From assembly GCF_000744185.1 (NCBI RefSeq), contig NZ_JQLL01000001.1, forward strand, positions 744,001 to 808,000: a stretch of DNA of 64,000 nucleotides, written 5' to 3'. The notes under the pieces are model-generated. The model was given only the letters and a program-made list of their open reading frames with translations, did not search any database and was not told the origin of the DNA. The stretch is from Carnobacterium funditum DSM 5970 (GTDB lineage: Bacteria > Bacillota > Bacilli > Lactobacillales > Carnobacteriaceae). Positions 7,750 through 17,176 of this stretch are shown here, in pieces (within the stretch, counting starts at the first letter, position 1; each line of letters opens with the position of its first letter). The translations under genes were made by a program, and so were the position numbers.

Positions 7750-10407
7750 TCATCTATTATTTATTTTTAGGACACTATGTGTAATGAATTTTTCTATCTC
7801 TACTACTATAAAGACACCAATCCCTATAACAATAGGGTAAATCCAATCATTCAAACGAATTGGGTAAAGTCCTAATGCGTTGCTTAAGAACGGGACATAG
7901 GTGACTAATAGTTGGAAAATAATCAACAGACCCGATACTAGAAAAGCAGCTTTATTATTAAAAAATTGACGATTCAAACTGAAGTGACGTTCAGTTCTTA
8001 CATTAAATAAATGAAACAACTGAGCTAAAACGAGTGAATGTAGTGCCACCGTATTCAATATTTCAACATCATATCCTGCTAGTAAAACTAGATTAACCCA
8101 CATGATTGATCCGCCAATAAGCATGGAAACAAAAAGGATACGAAAGACGTAGTAAGGACTTAACAATCTTTGATTAGAATCACGTGGCGGTTTTGACATT
8201 GTGCCTTTTTCTAAAGGTTCAAAAGCTAAAGCTAAAGCGATTGTTACAGCAGTAATCATATTAACATAAAGAATTTGCACCGGTGTTAACGGTACTTCAA
8301 TCCCTACCAATAATGCTGTCGTAATCAATAATGCTTCAGCACCGTTAGTTGGTAAAATAAAGAGGATCGTTTTCTTTAAGTTGTCATATACTCTTCGACC
8401 TTCTTTTACCGCATTAACAATGGTTGAAAAATCATCATCCACTAAAACCATCTCGGAGGCTTCTTTAGCTACTTCTGTCCCTTTGATGCCCATAGCTATC
8501 CCAATGTCTGCTCGTTTCAGTGCTGGTGCATCGTTCACACCATCACCGGTCATGGCACTAATGTGTCCATTTTTTTGCAATGCTTCTACCAGTTTTAATT
8601 TATTTTGAGGACTCGTTCGTGCAAAGACATCAACCTCTTCCACAATCTCTTGTAATTCTGTATCGGACATCTTTTCTAGCTCACGTCCTTCACAGACGTT
8701 ATCTTGATCGGTAATCCCTAGCTGTTTGGCAATCGCCAAGGCTGTTTCTTTATGGTCTCCTGTAATCATTTTAACCTGGATACCCGCTTCTTTACAGACT
8801 TTGATGGCTTTTATAACATTCTCTCGCGGTGGATCAATGATACCTGTAAGTCCAAGTATCGTTATTCCTGATTGAATATCCTCATGATCAATGTGCTCTT
8901 TTGTCTTCGAGATTTCTTTGATTGCCATTGCGAGAACACGTTCACCTTTTTTAGACCGTTTATTCATTTGTATTTCCCAATAGTCACGTGTTTTTGAATC
9001 CAAATCAGCCATTTCAAATAAACGATCCGGCGCACCTTTAATGTAGATCTTTTTATGTCCGTTTTCTTCGACTAATCCTGCCATATATTTGTATTCTGAA
9101 TCAAATGGAATTTTAGAGTTTATTTCAAGTGCATCAATAGAGGTACTTGCTTTTTCTGCTAGTGTTATTAGGCACCCTTCCGTTGGGTCTCCTCTCACGA
9201 GCCATTCATCATCTTTTTGATAAATATCAGACTCATTTACTGTTTTGGCTACGGTGAGTAACTCTTTCAAGTCTCTATCTTCATCGACATCTTTTTTATC
9301 TTCCAATTCGTTTACTATCTTACCTTCCGGTGCATAACCCAATCCTGTTACAGTATAGCTATTTTCTCTAGTGATTACCGATTGCACCGTCATTTCATTT
9401 TTTGTAAGTGTCCCTGTCTTATCTGAACAAATAACCGTTACAGCACCTAGCGTTTCTACTGACGGAAGTGTGCGCATGATTGCATTTTTACGTGCCATGG
9501 ATTGTACACCTGATGCCAAAATAATAGTTAAGATAGCAGGAAGCCCTTCAGGAATAGAAGCGACTGTTAAACTAATGACGGATAGTAAAAGTTCGCCCCA
9601 GTCATAATCATGAATAGCTATGCCAGCTATGAATAACATAGTGGCCAAAGAAAGAATTACGATTGAGATCGTTTTTCCGAATTTAGCCGTTTGTTTGAGC
9701 AATGGTGTCTTCATTTCTTCCACTTCACTCATAGATCGGTTAATTTGACCCAATTCTGTTGTTTCTCCTGTTTCAACAACAATGCCTTTTGCAGTCCCTG
9801 AGGAAACCATTGTTCCTGAAAACACCATATTTGTTCGGTCCCCAAGGGGTGTATCCTTTTCTAAAGCAGCCGTTTGCTTTTCTACGGACGTTGATTCTCC
9901 TGTTAAAGAGGACTCTTCTACTTTTAGCCGTTCTGTACGAAACAGCCGAATGTCTGCAGGGACCTTGTCTCCAGAATTGAGTATCACAATGTCTCCTGGT
10001 ACGAGCTCTGACGCATTTACTTCTTTTTTCTGTTCATTTCTAAGAACGACCGCTTCTAGGGACAACATATTTTTGATTCCTTCAAGCGTTTTTTCTGCTT
10101 TATTCTCTTGAATGTATCCAATCACAGCATTGATAATAGCAACAAGTAAGATAACAATAGTATCAACATAGTGACCTAAAACAAGTGTAACAACAGCAGC
10201 AAACAATAAGATATAAATAAGCACATCATTAAAATGTTTCAAAAATTTCAACCACTCGGGTATACCTTTTTTTTCAGGTAATTCATTTAATCCGTACTCT
10301 TCTTTTCGTTTTTCGACTTCCTCTAAAGTTAATCCTGTTCGACTGTTTGTCTGTTTTTCTTTTTCTGTTTCTTCACTACTTAAATGAAACCATTTAGTCT
10401 CAGCCAT
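7750..10407 (-). CDS. Cation-transporting P-type ATPase (P2A/PMR1-like, CtpF-type)
   Basis: Membrane pump that moves a cation against its gradient using ATP through a phospho-aspartate intermediate. The 885 residues show, in order, the N-terminal cation ATPase domain, two helices, the actuator loop LTGES, the M4 motif SIPEGLPAIL, the phosphorylation site ICSDKTGTLTKNEM, the nucleotide-binding KGAPD, the hinge MTGDGVNDAPALKRADIG, and the C-terminal helices. The M4 Glu and M5 Asn...Glu (PTNGAEALL) match Ca-ATPase ligands. In M6, however, VNMITAVTIAL has Ala where the Ca pumps have Asp, so Ca specificity is doubtful. GAAGGGAATG provides the ribosome-binding site. A general cation name is safest. 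Confidence 0.85.
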   Translation of the reverse strand: MAETKWFHLSSEETEKEKQTNSRTGLTLEEVEKRKEEYGLNELPEKKGIPEWLKFLKHFNDVLIYILLFAAVVTLVLGHYVDTIVILLVAIINAVIGYIQENKAEKTLEGIKNMLSLEAVVLRNEQKKEVNASELVPGDIVILNSGDKVPADIRLFRTERLKVEESSLTGESTSVEKQTAALEKDTPLGDRTNMVFSGTMVSSGTAKGIVVETGETTELGQINRSMSEVEEMKTPLLKQTAKFGKTISIVILSLATMLFIAGIAIHDYDWGELLLSVISLTVASIPEGLPAILTIILASGVQSMARKNAIMRTLPSVETLGAVTVICSDKTGTLTKNEMTVQSVITRENSYTVTGLGYAPEGKIVNELEDKKDVDEDRDLKELLTVAKTVNESDIYQKDDEWLVRGDPTEGCLITLAEKASTSIDALEINSKIPFDSEYKYMAGLVEENGHKKIYIKGAPDRLFEMADLDSKTRDYWEIQMNKRSKKGERVLAMAIKEISKTKEHIDHEDIQSGITILGLTGIIDPPRENVIKAIKVCKEAGIQVKMITGDHKETALAIAKQLGITDQDNVCEGRELEKMSDTELQEIVEEVDVFARTSPQNKLKLVEALQKNGHISAMTGDGVNDAPALKRADIGIAMGIKGTEVAKEASEMVLVDDDFSTIVNAVKEGRRVYDNLKKTILFILPTNGAEALLITTALLVGIEVPLTPVQILYVNMITAVTIALALAFEPLEKGTMSKPPRDSNQRLLSPYYVFRILFVSMLIGGSIMWVNLVLLAGYDVEILNTVALHSLVLAQLFHLFNVRTERHFSLNRQFFNNKAAFLVSGLLIIFQLLVTYVPFLSNALGLYPIRLNDWIYPIVIGIGVFIVVEIEKFITHSVLKINNR

Positions 10408-10596
10408 GACATTCCCTTCCCTTCTTAGTCATCTGATTCTTTGGAGTAAGTTTTGTCTCTTTTTGACCTTAATTTGAAAAAAGTTTTATATAAGATATCA
10501 TAACATGTTAAGACACCTTATTTCTCTCATGTTATCTTATTGCATTGAAACTTATTTAGCCTATCTATGATAAATAAATTGGCTCGAAAAAAAACT

Positions 10597-10636
10597 CAAA
10601 AAATAGGAATGGATTTTACTCCATCCTATTTTTTTA
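10597..10636 (-). terminator. Rho-independent terminator after the NmrA-like gene
   Basis: Stem AATAGG-A-ATGGA (10602-10613) with TCCATCCTATT (10620-10630), one bulged A, flanked by A-runs on the left and T-runs on the right, so it could work on either strand. On the minus strand it ends the gene at 10701-11561. The rest of 10408-10700 holds no supported gene. Confidence 0.7.
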
Positions 10637-10700
10637 TATATGCTTACTCATATATGAATCATGAACGATTTAAAATAAGTGATTTTTTTATAGGTTTACT

Positions 10701-11561
10701 TTAATTAGTTGGATAGTGTCGTTTAAGATAACTGGAGAGCGATTCTGCTTCACGTCCCATAATTGTACGGTAATCCTCCGTAACGATATCCATCAGTCCA
10801 CAGTTGGCAGCTTCGTACATGGAAACTAAGAGGCCACCAAATCCTTTTGGTTCATCGTAAGTCTGAGCAAACTTCTTTAGAGACATTGGGGAAAATCCAA
10901 TCTTTTCGCCAGATACTTTGCTGAGTGTATCAGCCAGTTCTCTCATAGTATAAGAACGATTTTGTGTCAGTGTATACGTCTTATTCTGAAGGGAAGCGTC
11001 TGCTGCAACTTCCACAATAGCTTTAGCACTATCCTCTCGGGAAATAAAACTGACCTTTTCATGAGGCACAGGATAGACGACATTTCCCCGTTCAATGAGT
11101 TCTGGAAGATAATTAATCAAAGGATCGGCATACATCGCATTTTTCAATATCGTATATGAGAGCGATGAACAGGCCAGACGTCTGGTGGCATAGCCGTAGA
11201 AAGGACTCATTTGGAACGGATTGTTTTCCTGATCCGCATAGAAACTCACGAAAATGACGTGTTTCACCTTTGCCTCCTCAGCAGCTAGAACAACATTTTC
11301 GATTTCTGGTAGCCGTTCATAGCTCGGATGCACAATGCTGGGAATATAAACTAGGACATCCGTATCCTGCCAGGCAAGGACAAGTTCTGCCTTGTTAGAA
11401 TAGTCAGCTTTTTTCACTTCCACTCCCATTTGCTTATATTTCTCAGCTTTTTTGATAGTGCGAATCGATATTCGTAATTCTTCAATAGATAGTTTTTCAG
11501 TGGCGACCTTCAGCACTTCAGTACCTAGATGACCCGTCGCTCCTGTAATTGTATAACGCAT
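10701..11561 (-). CDS. NAD(P)-binding NmrA-like oxidoreductase (QorB/YtfG-like)
   Basis: Atypical short-chain dehydrogenase, probably a soluble NADPH-dependent quinone or aldehyde reductase like E. coli QorB, or a redox sensor. The 286-residue protein starts MRYTITGATGHLGTEVL, a Rossmann fold with the GATGHLG dinucleotide loop; it continues with VKHVIFVSFYAD (strand 5), then FISREDSAKAIVEVA and YTLTQNRSYTMRELADTLS in the substrate domain. No classical YxxxK catalytic pair is evident, as in the NmrA branch. It stands alone with its own terminator. Substrate not predictable from sequence. Confidence 0.82.
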   Translation of the reverse strand: MRYTITGATGHLGTEVLKVATEKLSIEELRISIRTIKKAEKYKQMGVEVKKADYSNKAELVLAWQDTDVLVYIPSIVHPSYERLPEIENVVLAAEEAKVKHVIFVSFYADQENNPFQMSPFYGYATRRLACSSLSYTILKNAMYADPLINYLPELIERGNVVYPVPHEKVSFISREDSAKAIVEVAADASLQNKTYTLTQNRSYTMRELADTLSKVSGEKIGFSPMSLKKFAQTYDEPKGFGGLLVSMYEAANCGLMDIVTEDYRTIMGREAESLSSYLKRHYPTN

Positions 11562-11878
11562 GACGGTCTCCTTTCTCTCTACTTTTTTTAAAAAAATATT
11601 CTTTTCACCTGTAGCTATATCGTTTCTTCCTTTATTTACTTGAGATTACTTATAGTATATGACAAAAGTATTTTATTAGGTAGAAATATGATAGTTCAGA
11701 GAATTTCTTTTTAAATAGAACTTTATACAATATAAGCAGTTCTTTAAGCGATATCTATTCAGACAAAAAAAGTATTTGTACTTAAGTTGGCACATTGATA
11801 AAATAGACATATTAGATAAAAATAATTCGAGATAGTGCTTAATGATTACAGCAAAATAGCAATAAATAACTAACGTGA

Positions 11879-12440
11879 TACAAGGAAATAATTTTTGATT
11901 TGGATAACATAGTACTGAAATTCTGGGAAGCAAAAGAACAATTCCTGAAAAAGATTATTGATACCTATAGCCTTCCCCATACCGAAGAAACTGTTTACAT
12001 GTCTAAAGAAATTAACCATTGCTTATGGCAAAAACTGGAACAGGCGATCATCCCTTGGGAAAGGGTAACAGAAGATGAATCATACGCATGAACTGTTACC
12101 GACCTTAAAGAAAAACGGATATCCGATATATGCTGGAATAAATAGTGTTGCGAAGAAACAATGAAAAAGGCTGGCAGATGCCAATTTAATCTACTTATTT
12201 GAAAAAATCTTCACTTCTGAAGAATTCGGAGTGGAAAAATCCGACCCATAATTCTTCACACATATTTTTGATACCTTAAATACGGATAATAAAACTGAAT
12301 TTCTTATGGTAGGAGATAGTCTTACCTCTAATATTTAAGAAGCTAACAATCCAGGAATCGATAGGCGTGTGAAATTCCAAATCAATTCGCTAACACTGCG
12401 TATCCATCTTCGCCACATAAATATGCTTGTACAATTTTGA
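11879..12440 (+). pseudogene. Broken HAD hydrolase (YjjG-like pyrimidine nucleotidase)
   Basis: Remains of a HAD family 5'-nucleotidase. Motif I reads KEIIFDLDN followed by IVLKFWEAKE from 11882, with Ile replacing the conserved Thr after DLDN. The cap region has SKEINHCLWQKLE, typical of YjjG. Near 12080 the frame shifts and most of the cap domain is missing. The second half (about 12083-12350) reads LPTLKKNGYPIYAGINSVAKK, KRLADANLIYLFEKIF, KSDP (motif III) and FLMVGDSLTSNI (motif IV), but is cut by three in-frame stops (TGA and two TAA). No functional product is expected. Confidence 0.75.
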
Positions 12441-12469
12441 ATTTAAAACTACCTGTCTATTTCATGATA

Positions 12470-12517
12470 TGAAAAACCTCTAGAAGTTAGATTTTTTAGG
12501 TCTAACTTCTAGAGGTT
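12470..12517 (-). terminator. Strong terminator hairpin after the HhH-GPD gene
   Basis: A perfect 17-bp inverted repeat, 12475-12491 with 12501-12517 (AACCTCTAGAAGTTAGA and its complement), 9-base loop, followed on the minus strand by TTTTTC. It lies about 60 bases past the stop at 12574. Confidence 0.8.
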
Positions 12518-12573
12518 GGTACAGATTATGGAAGCTTTTTTATATCATCAATTAAGCTAGTTTCACTTGTGGA

Positions 12574-13206
12574 TTAAGAGAGTAACCACGATTCATCCAC
12601 CTCTTTATTTTTACGAAATACTTTTCCATGCTCATCAATTGCTGCATGCCATTCTTTACATAACTCAACTGGGACACTTTCTGCTAAGTGATTAAACTCT
12701 CTGCGCATATGTCCTAAGTTCTTAAACTCACCAAATCCTAGCCGCTTAAACAAACGAATTGCATACTGGTCACCAATAAACACATTTCGATTGAAGATAT
12801 ACAGCAACATCGCATCCGCTGTTTCCGGACCTACACCTTTGATACTCAGTAATTCTCTCCGCAACGTCTCATCAGAATACAGCTCAAACTTTTCAAAATC
12901 TTCTCCATGACTGACAAACCATATCATGAGTTCTTTAATATAAGTGCTTTTCTGCTTGTAAAATCCCGCTGGTCGAATCAGTAACTGGAGCTTCTCTTCT
13001 TCCATGTCAGACAATTTGTCCACCCTTAAATACGGTTCAAGCTGTTCCAAGGCTTTTTCGACATTCTCCTGCGTTGTTTGCTGAATCAGAATCATCGAAA
13101 CCCAGTCTTTTATGCGGTTCTCATCCGACCACCAATTTTGAATTCCATAATGGGCGACGAGTTTATTTAACACTCTTATTTTATTTATATCTGTACTCAA
13201 TTTCAT
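12574..13206 (-). CDS. HhH-GPD family DNA glycosylase lacking Fe-S cysteines
   Basis: Base-excision repair glycosylase of the endonuclease III fold (210 residues). The helix-hairpin-helix reads LLSIKGVGPETADAML (about residues 115-130), and the catalytic Asp is probably in FIGDQYAIRLF. Two features depart from Nth: the Lys after GVG that gives AP-lyase activity is Glu (GVGPETA), and the C-terminal four-Cys Fe-S loop is absent (the tail reads KVFRKNKEVDESWLLS). This resembles MagIII-like and archaeal monofunctional glycosylases, so a 3-methyladenine-type activity is possible (inference). Single gene with its own terminator, next to a nucleotidase pseudogene. Confidence 0.8.
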   Translation of the reverse strand: MKLSTDINKIRVLNKLVAHYGIQNWWSDENRIKDWVSMILIQQTTQENVEKALEQLEPYLRVDKLSDMEEEKLQLLIRPAGFYKQKSTYIKELMIWFVSHGEDFEKFELYSDETLRRELLSIKGVGPETADAMLLYIFNRNVFIGDQYAIRLFKRLGFGEFKNLGHMRREFNHLAESVPVELCKEWHAAIDEHGKVFRKNKEVDESWLLS

Positions 13207-13707
13207 CTCAACCCTTTATCTTTCAAGTCCCTAAATTTTACACTATTTTGAGAGAAATACAAATAAGAATAACTCCCTGATAGTTAACAGTCAAAAAACT
13301 TCCAACTCAGCAGAGTAAAAAAGGTTTCTCCAGTAGTATCTTCAATACGATTGTATTATATGAAATTCAGGCATTCAGGCATTATTAGAAAACCGTCACT
13401 AAACTGATTCTCAATAAAGCCCCGCTTATTACCTTAATCATTTATACTTGTTTGAATTAAAAAGTTATTCTTAGTGTTTGCCCTAATGCTAGTACCTGTT
13501 CCTACTAAGTCAGAGTAAGTAATAATTAATGATTCATTATCTAAAGCTATTTTAAATTGAGTTCTACCATTAAACTCTTCCAGATTCTTCAATTTTATTT
13601 TAAACTAGAATCTTTCATTATTTTACTTACTTTTTTTTTTTTTTAGTTTATAATTCATTTATACTTAATCATAAATTTTTATAAAGCATTTTTATAAAGG
13701 AGTATCT
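13207..13707 (-). other. Gene-free gap with a possible decayed frame
   Basis: No complete gene is visible in these 500 bases. On the minus strand 13434-13604 stays open and reads KNLEEFNGRTQFKIALDN then SDLVGTGTSIRANT, protein-like in composition but without a start codon and bounded upstream by TAG. It may be a gene remnant. An 8-base tandem repeat (ATTCAGGC twice) lies at about 13368-13383 and a run of about 15 T at 13630-13645, upstream of the lipid kinase promoter region. Confidence 0.3.
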
Positions 13708-14661
13708 ATGATCAACCCAACTAAAATTCATATTATCGTTAACGAACTTTCTGGTTCAGGTAATGGAAAAAAAGTATCCACCGCGTTAATAACATTATTA
13801 AATAAAAAAAAGATTGATTTCAATTTATACCCATCTCAATATGCAGGCCATACCATACAATTAGCTGCAAATCTTTCAAATGAAAAAAACATCAACTTCA
13901 CTACAAAGAAATATTTATTGCTTATCGTAGGCGGAGATGGAACATTACATGAGGCCCTTACAGGACTTGGAGAAGAACAAAAACATATTCCTTTAGCCTA
14001 TATCCCCGCTGGGTCAGGAAATGACTTTGCAAAAGGGTTAACCATTTCAAAGAATGTAACTGAAGCTTTGGAACAAATATTAAATTGTAAAGAACCTAAA
14101 AAAATAGATATCCTTCATTTCTATGAAAGTTTTTCAAATGAAACAGGGTATGCAGTAAATAATATCGGAGTGGGATTTGATGCTGCTACGGTTAAGTACG
14201 CCAATTTATCAACAATAAAAAAGAAACTAAATACTATCAAAATGGGTTCTTTGACGTACGTAGTTTCATTAATTATTGTCTTATTTAAACAAAAAGGATT
14301 TCCGATTGAAGTCAAAGTAGATAACGTCCGTTTGATATTTCCTAAAGCTTTTTTAGTTACCGTTAATAATCACCCTTATTTTGGTGGTGGAATTGGAATA
14401 TCTCCAAAAGCTTCGCCATATGATAATTGTATTGATTTAATTGTTTTGCAAAAGGTTTCTGTTTTTAAAATTATTTTTCTTTTTATTTTACTGTTAAGCG
14501 GTGGACGACATTTAAATCACAAAGATGTCCATTATTTGAAAGGCACTCATATTGAGATTCTTTCAAATCAGCTAGCAGATGTCCAAGCAGATGGGGAATT
14601 TTTAGGGGGAAAATCTGTGAATTTATCGATTCAATCCTCTATTCGCTATTTCTGGATCTAA
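13708..14661 (+). CDS. Diacylglycerol/lipid kinase family protein (DagK/YegS/BmrU-like)
   Basis: Cytosolic or membrane-peripheral kinase expected to phosphorylate a lipid such as diacylglycerol for phospholipid recycling. The 317 residues have the DAGK catalytic domain: an N-terminal NELSGSGNG loop, the nucleotide-binding motif VGGDGTLHEALTGL (about residues 74-87), and AYIPAGSGNDFAKGL. The C-terminal half contains VGFDAATVKYA and HPYFGGGIGISP, with DVQADGEFLGG near the end. The ribosome-binding site is AAAGGAG, five bases before the ATG. It converges with recD2, their stops lying about 20 bases apart. Substrate not proven. Confidence 0.88.
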   Translation: MINPTKIHIIVNELSGSGNGKKVSTALITLLNKKKIDFNLYPSQYAGHTIQLAANLSNEKNINFTTKKYLLLIVGGDGTLHEALTGLGEEQKHIPLAYIPAGSGNDFAKGLTISKNVTEALEQILNCKEPKKIDILHFYESFSNETGYAVNNIGVGFDAATVKYANLSTIKKKLNTIKMGSLTYVVSLIIVLFKQKGFPIEVKVDNVRLIFPKAFLVTVNNHPYFGGGIGISPKASPYDNCIDLIVLQKVSVFKIIFLFILLLSGGRHLNHKDVHYLKGTHIEILSNQLADVQADGEFLGGKSVNLSIQSSIRYFWI

Positions 14662-14681
14662 TAGTAAGAATAGGCGATGAC

Positions 14682-17174
14682 TCAAGGTGCTATTCCTTCC
14701 ATGCCTATCATCGGATTTATAGTATTTTTTCTTATCATATCTATGGTTAATCGATAAGATTTTGGTTTATCTTCTTTTACCCCTATTTCTTCGAATAATG
14801 AAATCTCTTCTTCCAAAATTTTTGGAGAAGTTTTTTCTTTAGTTGTTGTTTCCTCAATACTACTATCTTCTTTTTTATCTTGTAATTCATCTAACATAAC
14901 AACATCTTTATCCCAAAGCCGTTCTTTTAATGTAGTCAATCTTGTAGCAGAGGATTTTACTACACATTCTTGAAATGCACTAATCTCACCACACAAGATC
15001 AATAACTCACTACTTCTCGTGATAGCAGTATACAATAAGTCTCGTCTGAGCATTCTACCATAGTTGTGCACCATAGGTAAGATAACCATTTTAAATTCAC
15101 TACCCTGAGATTTATGAATAGAACAGCAATAAGCAAGCGTAATCTTATTCCATTCGTTTCTTTTATACGTTACTTCATTTGCATCAAATTGAATGATTAA
15201 TTCATCCACTTTATCATCTGTTTCTTTTGCGTATACGATACTCGTTATCTCACCCATATCTCCGTTAAACACATTTAGTTCAGGATTATTTACTAAGTGT
15301 AGAATTTTATCTCCAATTCGATAAACTTTATCATTAAATTTCACTTCTTTTCGTCTTCCTGTATCATTTGGATTAAGAATTTCTTGCATCATTTTATTCA
15401 ACGCATCAATCCCAGCTGGTCCACGATACATTGGCGCTAAAACTTGTATATCTTGCTGTGTGTATCCTTTTGTTTTAGCTTTAGTTACGACTTGACTAAT
15501 AACTTCTTCAATTTGATAAGCATTACAAGTAATTAGTGAACGATCTTTTTTATTTTGTGAAAAATCTGTTGGCAATTGGCCATCTTTAATCTTATGAGCT
15601 AATGGGATAATTGAAGAACCGTCTTCTTGACGGTAAATTTCACTTAACTCCATACTTGATATTAATTTTGCATCAATCAAATCATGCAACACTTGCCCTG
15701 GACCTACAGATGGCAATTGATTTTTATCTCCCACTAATAAAACTTGCATATTTTGAGGAACTGCCCGTAATACTTGATTAGCTAACCAAGTATCTACCAT
15801 CGACATTTCATCCACAATTAATAACCCACCCTCTAATTCACGTTCAGATTGTTGGTCTTCATTGTTACTTTCTCTTCCGTTTAATCCTAGAAGGCGATGA
15901 ATTGTACTACTTGGTAATCCAGTCGTTTCATTCATTCTTTTGGCCGCTCTTCCTGTAGGTGCGGTAAGCAATATAGGAAAAGCTTTATCCGTATAATCAT
16001 TTAGGTCTAGAGACAGACCATTTAATTCTGCAAATAAGGAAACTATCCCATTTAAAACAGTTGTTTTCCCGGTACCTGGTCCCCCTGTTAAAATAAATAT
16101 TGGAGATAACATCGCTTCTTCAATGGCTTTCAATTGGGATTTACCATACGAAATAGCCAATCTTTTTTCTAATTTTCTAATTTCTTTTGGTATGTCATGC
16201 GCTTTATAACTTATTTTTTTACGATCCATTAATCGTTTTATTGATGAAGAGATTCCCCACTCAGATGCATATAAAGATTTAATGTATATTCTTTTGTTGT
16301 CTTCAATAATTTGATTTTCCTCAACAAGATGTACTAATTCAGAAGCAACTGCATCTGGATCAATAATGAAAGATCGACTTGATTCTAGAACTCGCAGACT
16401 TTCTTCTAATAAAGGTTTTGCTAATATATAAGTATTTCCCTGGCTTAAACATAATTCATTTAAAGCAAAAAAAACAGCTGCTTTTAATCGAGCAGGCGAA
16501 TCAGCTGCAAAACCAAGTTGTTCAGCAATAGCATCAGCCTTCTTAAATCCAATATTTTCAATATCCTGAATTAATTGATAAGGATTTTCTTGAATAATTT
16601 CTAATGTCTCATTCTGGTACGTTTGATAAATATTAAATGCTAGTTGACTTCCAAAGCCATAGCTATTTAATCCAATAATAATTTTTTCCATTCCATCACT
16701 TGCTTGAATAGTTTGAACTAAAACCGCTTTTTTTTTATCATTTAAACCAGTGATCTCTTCTAAAATAGCAGGATCATCACTTATTCGATCAATAGCTTCT
16801 TCTCCTAGTACTTTCACAATATTTTCTGCCGTTTTTTTACCAATGCCTGGGAATTTATCACTGGAAAGATAATTTACTATTCCAACTACAGAGGTCGGCT
16901 TTTCTTGTTTATAACGATGTGCATTAAACTGAACCCCAAATTTGGGATGGTCGGCTATTTTTCCATAGAATCGGTAACTTTCTTCTTCTTGAACTTGACC
17001 GAAACTTCCAGTAATCACAATTTCTTTGTCATCATAGTTTGTATTTGTTTCCATTACCTTTACTAATAAAACTTTATAAAAATTTGTTGGATTTTGATAA
17101 AATATGGCTACGGTTTGTCCCACTATATATGGTTCTTCCGCTGAAAATAAAGCTAAGTTTTCTTGTTCAGCCAT
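14682..17174 (-). CDS. recD2: ATP-dependent RecD2 DNA helicase
   Basis: 5'-3' DNA helicase of the RecD2 class, which acts without RecBC in Firmicutes and contributes to repair and replication-fork integrity. The 830-residue protein has the N-terminal OB/HhH extension (FPGIGKKTAENIVKVLG and later IENIGFKKADAIAEQLG), Walker A GGPGTGKTT near residue 363, Walker B LLIVDEMSM, QLPSVGPGQVL, a SH3-like insertion, and motif VI LLYTAITRSSELL. The tail (from about 750) is Lys/Glu-rich. It starts two bases after the TPR gene stop, whose last codons contain its ribosome-binding site (AAAGGAT). Confidence 0.95.
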   Translation of the reverse strand: MAEQENLALFSAEEPYIVGQTVAIFYQNPTNFYKVLLVKVMETNTNYDDKEIVITGSFGQVQEEESYRFYGKIADHPKFGVQFNAHRYKQEKPTSVVGIVNYLSSDKFPGIGKKTAENIVKVLGEEAIDRISDDPAILEEITGLNDKKKAVLVQTIQASDGMEKIIIGLNSYGFGSQLAFNIYQTYQNETLEIIQENPYQLIQDIENIGFKKADAIAEQLGFAADSPARLKAAVFFALNELCLSQGNTYILAKPLLEESLRVLESSRSFIIDPDAVASELVHLVEENQIIEDNKRIYIKSLYASEWGISSSIKRLMDRKKISYKAHDIPKEIRKLEKRLAISYGKSQLKAIEEAMLSPIFILTGGPGTGKTTVLNGIVSLFAELNGLSLDLNDYTDKAFPILLTAPTGRAAKRMNETTGLPSSTIHRLLGLNGRESNNEDQQSERELEGGLLIVDEMSMVDTWLANQVLRAVPQNMQVLLVGDKNQLPSVGPGQVLHDLIDAKLISSMELSEIYRQEDGSSIIPLAHKIKDGQLPTDFSQNKKDRSLITCNAYQIEEVISQVVTKAKTKGYTQQDIQVLAPMYRGPAGIDALNKMMQEILNPNDTGRRKEVKFNDKVYRIGDKILHLVNNPELNVFNGDMGEITSIVYAKETDDKVDELIIQFDANEVTYKRNEWNKITLAYCCSIHKSQGSEFKMVILPMVHNYGRMLRRDLLYTAITRSSELLILCGEISAFQECVVKSSATRLTTLKERLWDKDVVMLDELQDKKEDSSIEETTTKEKTSPKILEEEISLFEEIGVKEDKPKSYRLTIDMIRKNTINPMIGMEGIAP

Positions 17175-17176
17175 TT

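Noticed and set aside
9759-10111. Two overlapping plus-strand frames opposite the P-type ATPase
   Set aside because: Antisense shadows of a well-defined coding region, with no translation signals.
11676-11933. 85-codon minus-strand frame rich in Cys, Tyr and Leu
   Set aside because: It overlaps the N-terminus of the HAD pseudogene, has no ribosome-binding site and a composition typical of a shadow frame in AT-rich DNA.
11900-12091. Spo0E-like small regulator
   Set aside because: SKEIN resembles the Spo0E motif at first sight, but the DLDN motif upstream and the HAD motifs downstream show it is the cap region of a broken YjjG-like nucleotidase.
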